Source of the DNA: a virus
Direction: 5' to 3' (one strand)
DNA length: 64,000 nucleotides
IMG/VR virus record: IMGVR_UViG_3300042288_000581
Location: 1 to 64,000 of that record
A program made the translations under genes and the position numbers. Shown here in pieces: positions 24,251 through 29,518 of the stretch. The notes below the pieces were generated by a model. That model was not told where the DNA came from, searched no databases, and worked only from the letters and a program-made list of their open reading frames with translations. Every line of letters begins with the position of its first letter. Position 1 is the first letter of the stretch.

Positions 24251-24335
24251 GGAAGTGTGTCCGAGTGGTTGAAGGAACTTGTCTTGAAAACAAGCATGGT
24301 GAAAGCCATCGTGGGTTCGAATCCTACCACTTCCG
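24251..24335 (+). tRNA. tRNA-Ser(UGA)
   Basis: Acceptor GGAAGTG/CACTTCC, anticodon stem CTTGT/ACAAG with loop CTTGAAA, variable arm, T-loop TTCGAAT. Its 3' end touches the 96-nt RNA repeat. Confidence 0.9.
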
Positions 24336-24431
24336 TTGCTACTTGCGCTGGAGCTGATAATCCAGAATGCCGTAGCAAGATAGAGGGTAAGCCTCTGTTA
24401 TATCCTTGAGGTATATTACGCTTACTCCATC
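24336..24431 (+). ncRNA. 96-nt structured RNA element, copy 1
   Basis: Begins one base after the tRNA-Ser discriminator. Stems: TTGCTAC/GTAGCAA; CTGGA/TCCAG inside it; GGGTAAGC/GCTTACTC closing a domain with TATA/TATA. A near-identical second copy lies at 27940-28035. The three differences all keep pairing, two as a compensatory T-A to C-G change. No known class recognised. Confidence 0.7.
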
Positions 24432-24433
24432 AA

Positions 24434-24507
24434 CGGTGTGTAGCGCAGCTTGGTAGCGCAACTGCTTTGGGAGCAGAAGGTCGCAGGTTCAAATCCTGCC
24501 ACGCCGA
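24434..24507 (+). tRNA. tRNA-Pro(UGG)
   Basis: Acceptor CGGTGTG/CACGCCG, anticodon loop TTTGGGA with G37, T-loop TTCAAAT. Confidence 0.88.
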
Positions 24508-24528
24508 TTCTTCTTTTAGGAGACATTA

Positions 24529-24801
24529 ATGATTTCGCAACTGGTTATTTACACAAGAGATAACTGTGAATATTGTCGTAAGCTCAAGGTCATCCTTGAT
24601 AGTTTTACTGTCAAATACACGCAGTATAAACTGGATGTTGACTTCAATAGGGAAGCATTCTATAATAAGTTTGGTGAAGGTGCTACTTTTCCTCGTGTGA
24701 CTCTTGATGGTCATCTGATGGGAGGATGTAATGAAACCATCGAATATTTAACTAGTATCGGTTGCCTACAAGAAGAAAAAGACATGGAGTGTATGGTATG
24801 A
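24529..24801 (+). CDS. Glutaredoxin
   Basis: 90 aa. Thioredoxin-fold start VIYTRDNCEYCRKL with the CEYC active site, a TFPRV cis-proline region near 62 and GGCNETIEYL for glutathione binding. Could reduce ribonucleotide reductase (NrdAB encoded upstream). TAGGAG lies just before the ATG; overlaps the next gene by 4 bases. Confidence 0.88.
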   Translation: MISQLVIYTRDNCEYCRKLKVILDSFTVKYTQYKLDVDFNREAFYNKFGEGATFPRVTLDGHLMGGCNETIEYLTSIGCLQEEKDMECMV

Positions 24802-24971
24802 AAACGATTACAGAAGAAACTTTTTGCCACGACTTTGATGAGATTATGGATGCTGTGATGCTCAATAAAGAAAGTTTTATTATTACGACTGCTAATGGTT
24901 CTGATGTTATGCTTCTTCCATATTCATACTATGAGCGAATACAAGGGGAATTAACTCAGTTGGTAGAGTAG
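24798..24971 (+). CDS. Phd/YefM-like antitoxin-type protein
   Basis: 57 aa from ATG 24798 (ATGA overlap). MKTITEETFCHDFDEIMDAV then ESFIITTANGSDVMLLPYSYYERI follows the Phd/YefM DNA-binding pattern. No toxin gene is adjacent, so it may act alone as a regulator or as an anti-toxin against a host system. Its last 27 bases are the start of tRNA-Ala. Confidence 0.7.
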   Translation: MKTITEETFCHDFDEIMDAVMLNKESFIITTANGSDVMLLPYSYYERIQGELTQLVE

Positions 24972-25017
24972 CGCCTTTGCAAGGCGAATGTCAGCGGTTC
25001 GAGTCCGCTATTCTCCA
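24945..25017 (+). tRNA. tRNA-Ala(UGC)
   Basis: Acceptor GGGGAAT/ATTCTCC, anticodon stem GCGCC/GGCGA region with loop TTTGCAA, T-loop TTCGAGT. Overlaps the 3' end of the Phd-like gene. Confidence 0.88.
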
Positions 25018-25024
25018 TATTTAC

Positions 25025-25117
25025 GGGGGTGTAGCTCAATTGGCAGAGCGGAAAGCTTATACCTTTCGTATACGGCAGATTACCGTGCGGTTGGGGGTTC
25101 GAGTCCCTCCGCCCCTA
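25025..25117 (+). tRNA. Unusual long tRNA, anticodon reads UAU (Ile?)
   Basis: Acceptor GGGGGTG/CGCCCCT, D-arm GCTC/GAGC, anticodon stem GAAAG/CTTTC with loop CTTATAC (anticodon UAU), then about 25 extra bases before the T-arm (GGGGG-TTCGAGT-CCCTC), giving 93 nt. A long variable arm is not expected for Ile. Identity is uncertain. Confidence 0.6.
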
Positions 25118-25141
25118 TATAAACAAACACATGAGGTTATT

Positions 25142-25345
25142 ATGGGTTACGAAACACTTACTGAATTTGAGCGAGCCCTTGCTAGATTCGGTGACAAAGT
25201 AGAACTTATCGTTGGTTTAGAAGTTGGTGGTAAAATGAATGCTGATGAAGCATACAAAGAGATTAAAGACATGATGAAGGAACTAAAAAAACTTCGCAAG
25301 CAGCATATCAAATCTGGTAAAGACCTCGACAATTTTGAACTATGA
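25142..25345 (+). CDS. 67-aa helical protein, unknown
   Basis: From ATG 25142 with AGGT upstream. Two helices, acidic then Lys-rich (EIKDMMKELKKLRKQ). Overlaps the next gene by ATGA. Small conserved cyanophage-type protein of unknown function. Confidence 0.65.
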   Translation: MGYETLTEFERALARFGDKVELIVGLEVGGKMNADEAYKEIKDMMKELKKLRKQHIKSGKDLDNFEL

Positions 25346-25929
25346 TTTCACAAGGATTAGTTGAAACTGAACACGAAGACCCTGGATTTGAGATTACTCA
25401 TCTATCATTCAGGAGACGGGAATCTTCTCACCTCTATGGTGGTCCCGTACATTACTACATTGGCAATATTGTATTCCGTTTGACTAACGAGGATGCCAAA
25501 GGTCGCATGGAATATATCATGGCAAAGAATGAGCGAGTTCGTGTAGCACCAGATGAAGAGTTACATGAAAAGTATTATGATGGTCTTCATTTCAAGTTTG
25601 ATACAGAAGAAAGGGAAGAAGATGCTGTGAAAGATGAAGATGGACAAAAGTTTTATCCATTAGAAATCATCAACAAACATGGCATCAAAGATGAAGATGT
25701 ATTCATTTGGGGATACCGTCGTAACATGGATCCACTTCACGATTTCATTCAATACAATGAGAAGTTTGATTGTTACCGAATGCACGAATACTTCCAAGAC
25801 ACCCCAGTAGTTCGTGGTATAATCCAGTATCTACAAGACATGAAAGATGGTAAACCCAATCCGAGTCGTACAGTCTATCACGAACAGTTCCTCGCAACGC
25901 TCACAAATCTCTGTTGGTGGTGGGACTAG
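25342..25929 (+). CDS. Conserved hypothetical protein
   Basis: 195 aa, acidic, no recognised motif; ordered look (HYYIGNIVFRLTNEDAKGR, DVFIWGYRRNMDPLHDFI). Middle of a run of overlapping small genes (25142-26854). Confidence 0.65.
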   Translation: MISQGLVETEHEDPGFEITHLSFRRRESSHLYGGPVHYYIGNIVFRLTNEDAKGRMEYIMAKNERVRVAPDEELHEKYYDGLHFKFDTEEREEDAVKDEDGQKFYPLEIINKHGIKDEDVFIWGYRRNMDPLHDFIQYNEKFDCYRMHEYFQDTPVVRGIIQYLQDMKDGKPNPSRTVYHEQFLATLTNLCWWWD

Positions 25930-26062
25930 AATCTGTTCCAAGTGCCACACCGAGCAACCCCTTGACAAGGACCACTACCAAGTGGTAAAATACTTTCGCA
26001 CAGGATTCTCCTACTACTGTAATGAGTGTAACAAACCCAAACCGCGTGAAGACCATTCTTGA
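25847..26062 (+). CDS. Small zinc-ribbon protein
   Basis: Up to 71 aa. ICSKCHTEQPL ... YYCNECNKPKPRE gives a CxxC...CxxC zinc ribbon like those next to phage HNH or homing nucleases. The start is uncertain: ATG 25847 lies 83 bases inside the previous gene and its first ~28 residues have little character. Confidence 0.55.
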   Translation: MVNPIRVVQSITNSSSQRSQISVGGGTRICSKCHTEQPLDKDHYQVVKYFRTGFSYYCNECNKPKPREDHS

Positions 26063-26291
26063 TCGTTTCCCTTATCGCTACGTTCAAGCAGGCATCCTGG
26101 AGATTAACGGCAAACCAGATTATCGAATTCAGAAGATGTGTTCGTTTACTGGTCGTTACCGTGACATGTATCTCTGTGATAACGAAATGCAGTTTATGAC
26201 AGCGATTGAGGATTTTGAGTATACTAAGTGGCTTGACCCAGATACAGTTCCATGCTATATTAAAGGAGATGACGATGATGAAGATGAATGA
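26022..26291 (+). CDS. 89-aa acidic-tail protein, unknown
   Basis: Overlaps the zinc-ribbon gene by 41 bases. Two Cys (QKMCSF, MYLCDN) in a compact beta-type core, and a DDDDEDE tail. Function unknown. Confidence 0.6.
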   Translation: MSVTNPNRVKTILDRFPYRYVQAGILEINGKPDYRIQKMCSFTGRYRDMYLCDNEMQFMTAIEDFEYTKWLDPDTVPCYIKGDDDDEDE

Positions 26292-26649
26292 CTCAGTAAA
26301 GTATCAACTTGAGCGAGCAGAAGATGCTCTACGCACAGCACTTAAGTTTGCTGATAAAGAAAGTGTTTATGTAATCTCTGCGATTTCTAAAGCATTGATT
26401 GAAATTGACAATACGATGTTTGCTGAGCGCATTGAAGCAGCTGCTAAAGAAAGGGGCGGTTCCGCAGTGGAAGGTTTGATTTCTATTGACAAAACCAAAA
26501 GAGAAGATGGCAAAGTACAATATGATTTTAAGTATGCCAGCACTCCTGTAAAGTTTAATGAGCATATGAATGTATTTGCTCCTTATACATATTATACAGA
26601 GTCACGGACGGACTATAACAGTACTGGTGGAGTCAATGTTACCCTTTGA
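26275..26649 (+). CDS. Conserved small protein, unknown
   Basis: 124 aa from ATG 26275, chosen because AAGGAG is 7 bases upstream. N-terminal helices (SVKYQLERAEDALRTALKFA), C-terminal strands. No family recognised. Confidence 0.6.
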   Translation: MMKMNDSVKYQLERAEDALRTALKFADKESVYVISAISKALIEIDNTMFAERIEAAAKERGGSAVEGLISIDKTKREDGKVQYDFKYASTPVKFNEHMNVFAPYTYYTESRTDYNSTGGVNVTL

Positions 26650-26854
26650 ATGCTTAGGTATGAATCCTGTTAAGATGAGAATTGTTGAAAAACTTGACAA
26701 CGATGATGAAGTTATTACTTACTTCGATGTTTTGGAAGTGGAAGACAAATATTATTATGTCTATAATGAAGTAAACCACGGACCTTTCGACGATTTTGAA
26801 AAAGCAGTAGAAGCTGCATACGAGGATTTGATTCCTCAACCTGTCTCGGAATGA
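26636..26854 (+). CDS. Small acidic protein, unknown
   Basis: 72 aa if started at ATG 26636 (GGAG 3 bases upstream); ATG 26660 is an alternative. Core MRIVEKLDNDDEVITYFDVL reads as a small alpha/beta domain. Function unknown. Confidence 0.55.
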   Translation: MLPFECLGMNPVKMRIVEKLDNDDEVITYFDVLEVEDKYYYVYNEVNHGPFDDFEKAVEAAYEDLIPQPVSE

Positions 26855-26989
26855 CACTAAACTTGCCCTGGTCGGGTGAAGTCCCCCTTCATGAGTTTCC
26901 AGTTTCTCTCAAAAACTGGTGGTGCGGATGGGGTTACTCCCGCCCAGTTTCCTGCCTCTGGTCAAAGGGCAGGTGGCGAGCCGAGCAAC
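26855..26989 (+). other. Intergenic stretch with two hairpins
   Basis: No gene seen. CCAGTTT/AAACTGG (26899-26919) and CCTGCC/GGCAGG (26951-26973) form clear hairpins without T runs. Could be the end of a structured RNA or a processing region before the tRNA promoter. Confidence 0.35.
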
Positions 26990-27033
26990 GGGGGGATTGA
27001 CAACCCCCACTTCCCTCATATATAATATGGGGG
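26990..27033 (+). promoter_or_regulatory. Host-type promoter with boxes in hairpin loops
   Basis: TTGACA (26997-27002), 18-base spacer, TATAAT (27021-27026). GGGGG before and CCCCC after the -35; CCCTC before and GGGGG after the -10. Same design as 24199-24243. Drives tRNA-Met and tRNA-Leu. Confidence 0.8.
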
Positions 27034-27037
27034 TCAA

Positions 27038-27111
27038 CGCGGGATGGAACAGTCTGGTAGTTCAGCGGTCTCATAAGCCGCAGGTCGTGGGTTCAAATCC
27101 CACTCCCGCCC
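27038..27111 (+). tRNA. tRNA-Met(CAU), initiator-like, CCA encoded
   Basis: Acceptor CGCGGGA/TCCCGCC with an unpaired C1-C72, as in bacterial initiator tRNA; anticodon loop CTCATAA; T-loop TTCAAAT. CCA follows the discriminator at 27112-27114. The anticodon stem lacks three full G-C pairs, so initiator identity is not certain. Confidence 0.8.
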
Positions 27112-27115
27112 CCAC

Positions 27116-27196
27116 GTCGCTGTGGCGGAATTGGTAGACGCGCTGGGTTTAGGTTCCAGTGTTTTTAACGTGAAGGTTCAAGTCCTTTCAGCGACA
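27116..27196 (+). tRNA. tRNA-Leu(UAG)
   Basis: Acceptor GTCGCTG/CAGCGAC, anticodon stem CTGGG/TCCAG with loop TTTAGGT, variable arm, T-loop TTCAAGT. Confidence 0.88.
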
Positions 27197-27435
27197 TTGG
27201 TAGTCGTTAGGCAGATAGCCTAGAAAGACGCCAACTATCTGGCCAGGTAGTATTAAGTTAGCCTAGTCCGAGATTGGCACGGTCGTTATGATATGCTCAA
27301 ACAGATTGCCTTTCGCAATCAAGCCTCTATCACGCAATCAAAGGCATGAAAAACTGGAGATTGCAACCCAATATGTTGGGTTTGCTCAAAACTACATGGT
27401 ATCGTAGCAGATACATAGTGTAGCAGAGAGCATCT
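27197..27435 (+). ncRNA. Candidate structured RNA between tRNA-Leu and tRNA-Gly
   Basis: 239 bases without a gene but dense in stems: TAGGC/GCCTA (27208-27222), GCCA/TGGC (27230-27243), GATTGC/GCAATC (27304-27320), AACCCAA/TTGGGTT (27365-27382), GCAGA/TCTGC (27423-27437). TGCCTTT (27307-27313) can instead pair with AAAGGCA (27340-27346). I could not find a group I intron core or a known RNA class. Confidence 0.45.
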
Positions 27436-27507
27436 GCGGGGTTAGTTCAGCGGTAGAACGCTATCCTTCCAAGTTAGATGTCGTCGGTTCGATTCCGATA
27501 CCCCGCT
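27436..27507 (+). tRNA. tRNA-Gly(UCC)
   Basis: Acceptor GCGGGGT/ACCCCGC, anticodon loop CTTCCAA, T-loop TTCGATT. Confidence 0.9.
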
Positions 27508-27519
27508 CTTATCCTTGAG

Positions 27520-27527
27520 GATAAATA
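27520..27527 (+). promoter_or_regulatory. Late promoter GATAAATA inside the tRNA array
   Basis: One mismatch to consensus, only 2 bases before the ATG at 27530, so transcripts from it would have almost no leader for that gene but could serve the next gene. Confidence 0.4.
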
Positions 27528-27529
27528 AC

Positions 27530-27700
27530 ATGTCACTTATTTCACAAAGAGACAGAGAAGTTGCCATAGCAGCTCTTGAAAAATATGTTGCCGACGCAGA
27601 GAATACTGAGTATTATCTGGGCACACCAAATCATTCGTCATTTGAAATCAATGCCCTTCTCAACTGGATTAGACTTGAATATTTCAAACATGAAAATTAA
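27530..27700 (+). CDS. 56-aa helical protein, unknown
   Basis: MSLISQRDREVAIAALEKYV ... a small helical protein. TTGAGGA lies upstream. Overlaps the next gene by 11 bases. Unknown function. Confidence 0.6.
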   Translation: MSLISQRDREVAIAALEKYVADAENTEYYLGTPNHSSFEINALLNWIRLEYFKHEN

Positions 27701-27860
27701 TCTATGGTATTGTGCTATTGTAAAGCAATGGCGCTGGTCTCTTACCGATAACCATCGCCCAATGGTTAGACAAGAAAGTGGTCAACAACCACATCTACGT
27801 GATGCTATGAATGACATAGCAAATACTGTAGAATACATGATGGATTGTAAGCAATCCTGA
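27690..27860 (+). CDS. 56-aa conserved cyanophage protein, unknown
   Basis: MKINLWYCAIVKQWRWSLTD, then RDAMNDIANTVEYMM. The pattern is familiar from other cyanophage small proteins but has no known function. ATG 27690 chosen to match the folded start. Confidence 0.65.
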   Translation: MKINLWYCAIVKQWRWSLTDNHRPMVRQESGQQPHLRDAMNDIANTVEYMMDCKQS

Positions 27861-27866
27861 TTTCAT

Positions 27867-27939
27867 TCCCTTATAGCTCAATTGGCAGAGCACGGAGCTG
27901 TTAACTCTGGGGTTCCTGGTTCGAGTCCAGGTGGGGGAG
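27867..27939 (+). tRNA. tRNA-Asn(GUU)
   Basis: Acceptor TCCCTTA/TGGGGGA, anticodon stem CGGAG/CTCTG with loop CTGTTAA, T-arm CCTGG-TTCGAGT-CCAGG, discriminator G. The second 96-nt RNA copy starts at the next base. Confidence 0.88.
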
Positions 27940-28035
27940 TTGCTACTTGCGCTGGAGCTGATAATCCAGAATGCCGTAGCGAGATAGAGGGTAAGCCTCT
28001 GTTACATCCTTGAGGTGTATTACGCTTACTCCATC
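27940..28035 (+). ncRNA. 96-nt structured RNA element, copy 2
   Basis: 93 of 96 bases match copy 1 at 24336-24431. It abuts the 3' end of a different tRNA (Asn instead of Ser). GTAGCGA replaces GTAGCAA (wobble kept), and TACA/TGTA replaces TATA/TATA (compensatory). Confidence 0.7.
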
Positions 28036-28043
28036 TAAACTCT

Positions 28044-28051
28044 TATAAATA
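28044..28051 (+). promoter_or_regulatory. Perfect late promoter TATAAATA
   Basis: Exact consensus, 20 bases before the 33-codon ORF at 28072. Confidence 0.7.
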
Positions 28052-28071
28052 AACACTAAAGGTCGAACATC

Positions 28072-28173
28072 ATGACTAACTTCAGCAAGCAAATTGAGAT
28101 TTTTATGGAAAGCGATTGCCGTTATTGGCATATTGCTCAGGCCCCCGTGCTTGCTCATAAGTGGAAACGATGA
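28072..28173 (+). CDS. Possible 33-aa peptide
   Basis: MTNFSKQIEIFMESDCRYWH ... HKWKR, preceded by AAAGG and an exact late promoter. Small, but promoter plus SD support translation. Function unknown. Confidence 0.5.
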   Translation: MTNFSKQIEIFMESDCRYWHIAQAPVLAHKWKR

Positions 28174-28204
28174 CCGACATCTGACACATAAGCAAGATTT
28201 ATCA

Positions 28205-28242
28205 GGGGGGCAGTTGACAAAACCGCCCCCCTATTTTATTGT
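28205..28242 (+). promoter_or_regulatory. Host-type promoter with -35 in a hairpin loop
   Basis: TTGACA (28214-28219), 17-base spacer, TATTGT (28237-28242). The -35 lies in the loop of GGGGGGC (28205-28211)/GCCCCCC (28225-28231). Drives the tRNA-Lys to tRNA-Arg array. Confidence 0.7.
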
Positions 28243-28289
28243 AGATACATCGGTGGGAGACCCACCAGCACCTTGACAATTTAACTCTT

Positions 28290-28361
28290 GGGTCTGTAAC
28301 TCAACGGTAGAGTAACTGGCTTTTAACCAGCAAGTTGTGGGTTCGAATCCCGCCAGACCCA
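28290..28361 (+). tRNA. tRNA-Lys(UUU)
   Basis: Acceptor GGGTCTG/CAGACCC, anticodon stem CTGG/CCAG with loop CTTTTAA, T-loop TTCGAAT. Confidence 0.9.
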
Positions 28362-28364
28362 TAT

Positions 28365-28455
28365 GAGAGAGTGGCTACTGTTGGCAATACGTGTGGCTGC
28401 GGTCTGTAAAACCGTTACATAAGAACCATCGGGGGTTCAATTCCCTCCTCTCTCA
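28365..28455 (+). tRNA. tRNA-Tyr(GUA)
   Basis: Acceptor GAGAGAG/CTCTCTC, anticodon stem GCGGT/ACCGT with loop CTGTAAA, long variable arm as expected for bacterial Tyr. Confidence 0.88.
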
Positions 28456-28459
28456 CCTT

Positions 28460-28533
28460 GACCCATTAGTCTAGCGGTCTATGACGCCACCCTGTCACGG
28501 TGGAGATCACGGGTTCGAATCCCGTATGGGTCG
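28460..28533 (+). tRNA. tRNA-Asp(GUC)
   Basis: Acceptor GACCCAT/ATGGGTC, anticodon stem CCACC/GGTGG with loop CTGTCAC, T-loop TTCGAAT. Confidence 0.9.
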
Positions 28534-28534
28534 T

Positions 28535-28711
28535 TGAGAGTCAGTATTCTAACTCTCACGCATTTCTTAGAGTTTGCCAGTGTGTAGAGAAATGTTGTAG
28601 CAACAACTGGAATTGGGGAGGGATTTCTAACCACCATCGGATGATGGCAGGATTCATAAGGCTACGAAGCGTAATCCGTAAGCAACTTCGTGTGGGATAC
28701 CCCTCCCATCT
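28535..28711 (+). ncRNA. Candidate structured RNA between tRNA-Asp and tRNA-Glu
   Basis: No gene seen in 177 bases. Stems: TGAGAGT/ACTCTCA (28535-28558), CATTTCT/AGAAATG (28561-28594), GTTGT/ACAAC (28594-28607), then a closed domain GGGAGGG (28616-28622)/CCCTCCC (28701-28707) holding CCATC/GATGG (28634-28647) and ACGAAG/CTTCGT (28664-28691). GGATT/AATCC competes with the last stem. No known class recognised. Confidence 0.45.
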
Positions 28712-28785
28712 GGTCCCATCGTCTAGTCGGCCTAGGACAACACTCTTTCACAGTGTAGACACGGGTTCGAATCCCGTTGGGACTA
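28712..28785 (+). tRNA. tRNA-Glu(UUC)
   Basis: Acceptor GGTCCCA/TGGGACT, anticodon stem ACACT/AGTGT with loop CTTTCAC, T-loop TTCGAAT. Confidence 0.88.
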
Positions 28786-28788
28786 TCT

Positions 28789-28861
28789 CGGGGAGTAGCT
28801 CAGTTGGTAGAGCACATGTCTGAAGAACATGGTGTCGGTGGTTCAACTCCACCCTCTTCGA
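28789..28861 (+). tRNA. tRNA-Phe(GAA)
   Basis: Acceptor CGGGGAG/CTCTTCG, anticodon stem CATGT/ACATG with loop CTGAAGA, T-loop TTCAACT. Confidence 0.88.
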
Positions 28862-28865
28862 CCTT

Positions 28866-28937
28866 GGAACCGTAGCTCAGTGGTAGAGCACTCGGCTGAT
28901 AACCGAGCGGTCACAAGTTCAAATCTTGTCGGTTCCA
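28866..28937 (+). tRNA. tRNA-Ile(GAU)
   Basis: Acceptor GGAACCG/CGGTTCC, anticodon stem CTCGG/CCGAG with loop CTGATAA, T-loop TTCAAAT. Confidence 0.9.
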
Positions 28938-28940
28938 CTT

Positions 28941-29030
28941 GGGAGAGCACCTTGGATGGTGGGTACGACGGTATCAGAGACGGTTCGATTCCGTTCATTG
29001 GCAATGGTGGTTCGATTCCACCCTCTCCCA
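28941..29030 (+). tRNA. tRNA-like element with two T-arm-like hairpins
   Basis: Acceptor GGGAGAG/CTCTCCC and a normal T-arm GGTGG-TTCGATT-CCACC. The place of the anticodon arm is taken by ACGG-TTCGATT-CCGT, itself a T-arm look-alike; read literally the anticodon is CGA (Ser). CACC/GGTG could be the D-stem and CATT/AATG a variable arm. May be a divergent tRNA-Ser, a decayed tRNA or a tRNA mimic. Confidence 0.5.
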
Positions 29031-29034
29031 ACTT

Positions 29035-29108
29035 GGCAGTATAGCTCAGTCTGGCAGAGCACGGGTCTCATATTCCTATGGTCGGTAGTTCAAATCTACC
29101 TACTGCCT
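29035..29108 (+). tRNA. tRNA with CAU anticodon (Met, or Ile if modified)
   Basis: Acceptor GGCAGTA/TACTGCC, anticodon loop CTCATAT, T-loop TTCAAAT. The anticodon stem is weak. With lysidine modification it would read AUA as Ile. Confidence 0.75.
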
Positions 29109-29109
29109 T

Positions 29110-29180
29110 GTGTCGTTAGTCTAATGGTAAGACAGGAGATTGTGGTTCTCTACATGAGGGTTCGATTCCCTCACGACACC
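29110..29180 (+). tRNA. tRNA-His(GUG)
   Basis: Acceptor GTGTCGT/ACGACAC, discriminator C as expected for His, anticodon loop TTGTGGT, T-loop TTCGATT. Confidence 0.88.
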
Positions 29181-29182
29181 CC

Positions 29183-29254
29183 GCCCCTATAGCTCAGTGG
29201 TAGAGCAACTCACTAGTAATGAGTAGGTCGTTGGTTCAAATCCGACTGAGGGCT
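29183..29254 (+). tRNA. tRNA-Thr, anticodon reads AGU
   Basis: Anticodon stem ACTCA/TGAGT with loop CTAGTAA. Acceptor GCCCCTA/TGAGGGC has one C-A mismatch. AGU is rare in bacteria and phages, so the sequence or identity deserves care. Confidence 0.65.
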
Positions 29255-29326
29255 TCTGAGGTCGCCAAGCGGTAAGGCAGCGGGTTTTGGTCCCGCCATT
29301 CGTGGGTTCGAATCCTACCCTCAGAA
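29255..29326 (+). tRNA. tRNA-Gln(UUG)
   Basis: Acceptor TCTGAGG/CCTCAGA, anticodon stem GCGGG/CCCGC with loop TTTTGGT, T-loop TTCGAAT. Confidence 0.88.
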
Positions 29327-29329
29327 TGT

Positions 29330-29401
29330 GTTGGGTTGGTGTAATTGGTAACATCTTGGTCTCCAAAACCAAAGTTCAGAGTTCAAGTCTCTGGCCCTTC
29401 G
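29330..29401 (+). tRNA. tRNA-Trp(CCA), imperfect acceptor
   Basis: Anticodon stem TTGGT/ACCAA with loop CTCCAAA and T-arm CAGAG-TTCAAGT-CTCTG are clear. Acceptor GTTGGGT/GCCCTTC has two T-T mismatches, so it may be edited, decayed or mis-framed by a base. Confidence 0.7.
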
Positions 29402-29404
29402 CCT

Positions 29405-29479
29405 ACTCTCTTAGCTCAGTGGATATAGAGCACTTGACTACGGATCAAGGTGTCGTAGGTTCGAATCCTACAGAGAGTG
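29405..29479 (+). tRNA. tRNA-Arg(ACG)
   Basis: Acceptor ACTCTCT/AGAGAGT, anticodon stem CTTGA/TCAAG with loop CTACGGA, T-loop TTCGAAT. Last tRNA of the array. Confidence 0.88.
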
Positions 29480-29518
29480 TTTGGTATTGAATGTTACAAT
29501 CTCAATATCATATATAAA

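Noticed and set aside
24795-24971. Complete toxin-antitoxin module
   Set aside because: Only the Phd/YefM-like half is present; no toxin-like gene lies on either side.
27197-27435. Group I intron or tmRNA between tRNA-Leu and tRNA-Gly
   Set aside because: No recognisable P3-P7 core and no tag-peptide frame; both flanking tRNAs are intact.
28273-28278. TTGACA just upstream of tRNA-Lys
   Set aside because: The -10 would fall inside the tRNA; the promoter at 28205-28242 is better.
28829-29490. ORFs of 60-88 codons across the tRNA array on both strands
   Set aside because: They are accidental open frames through tRNA genes.
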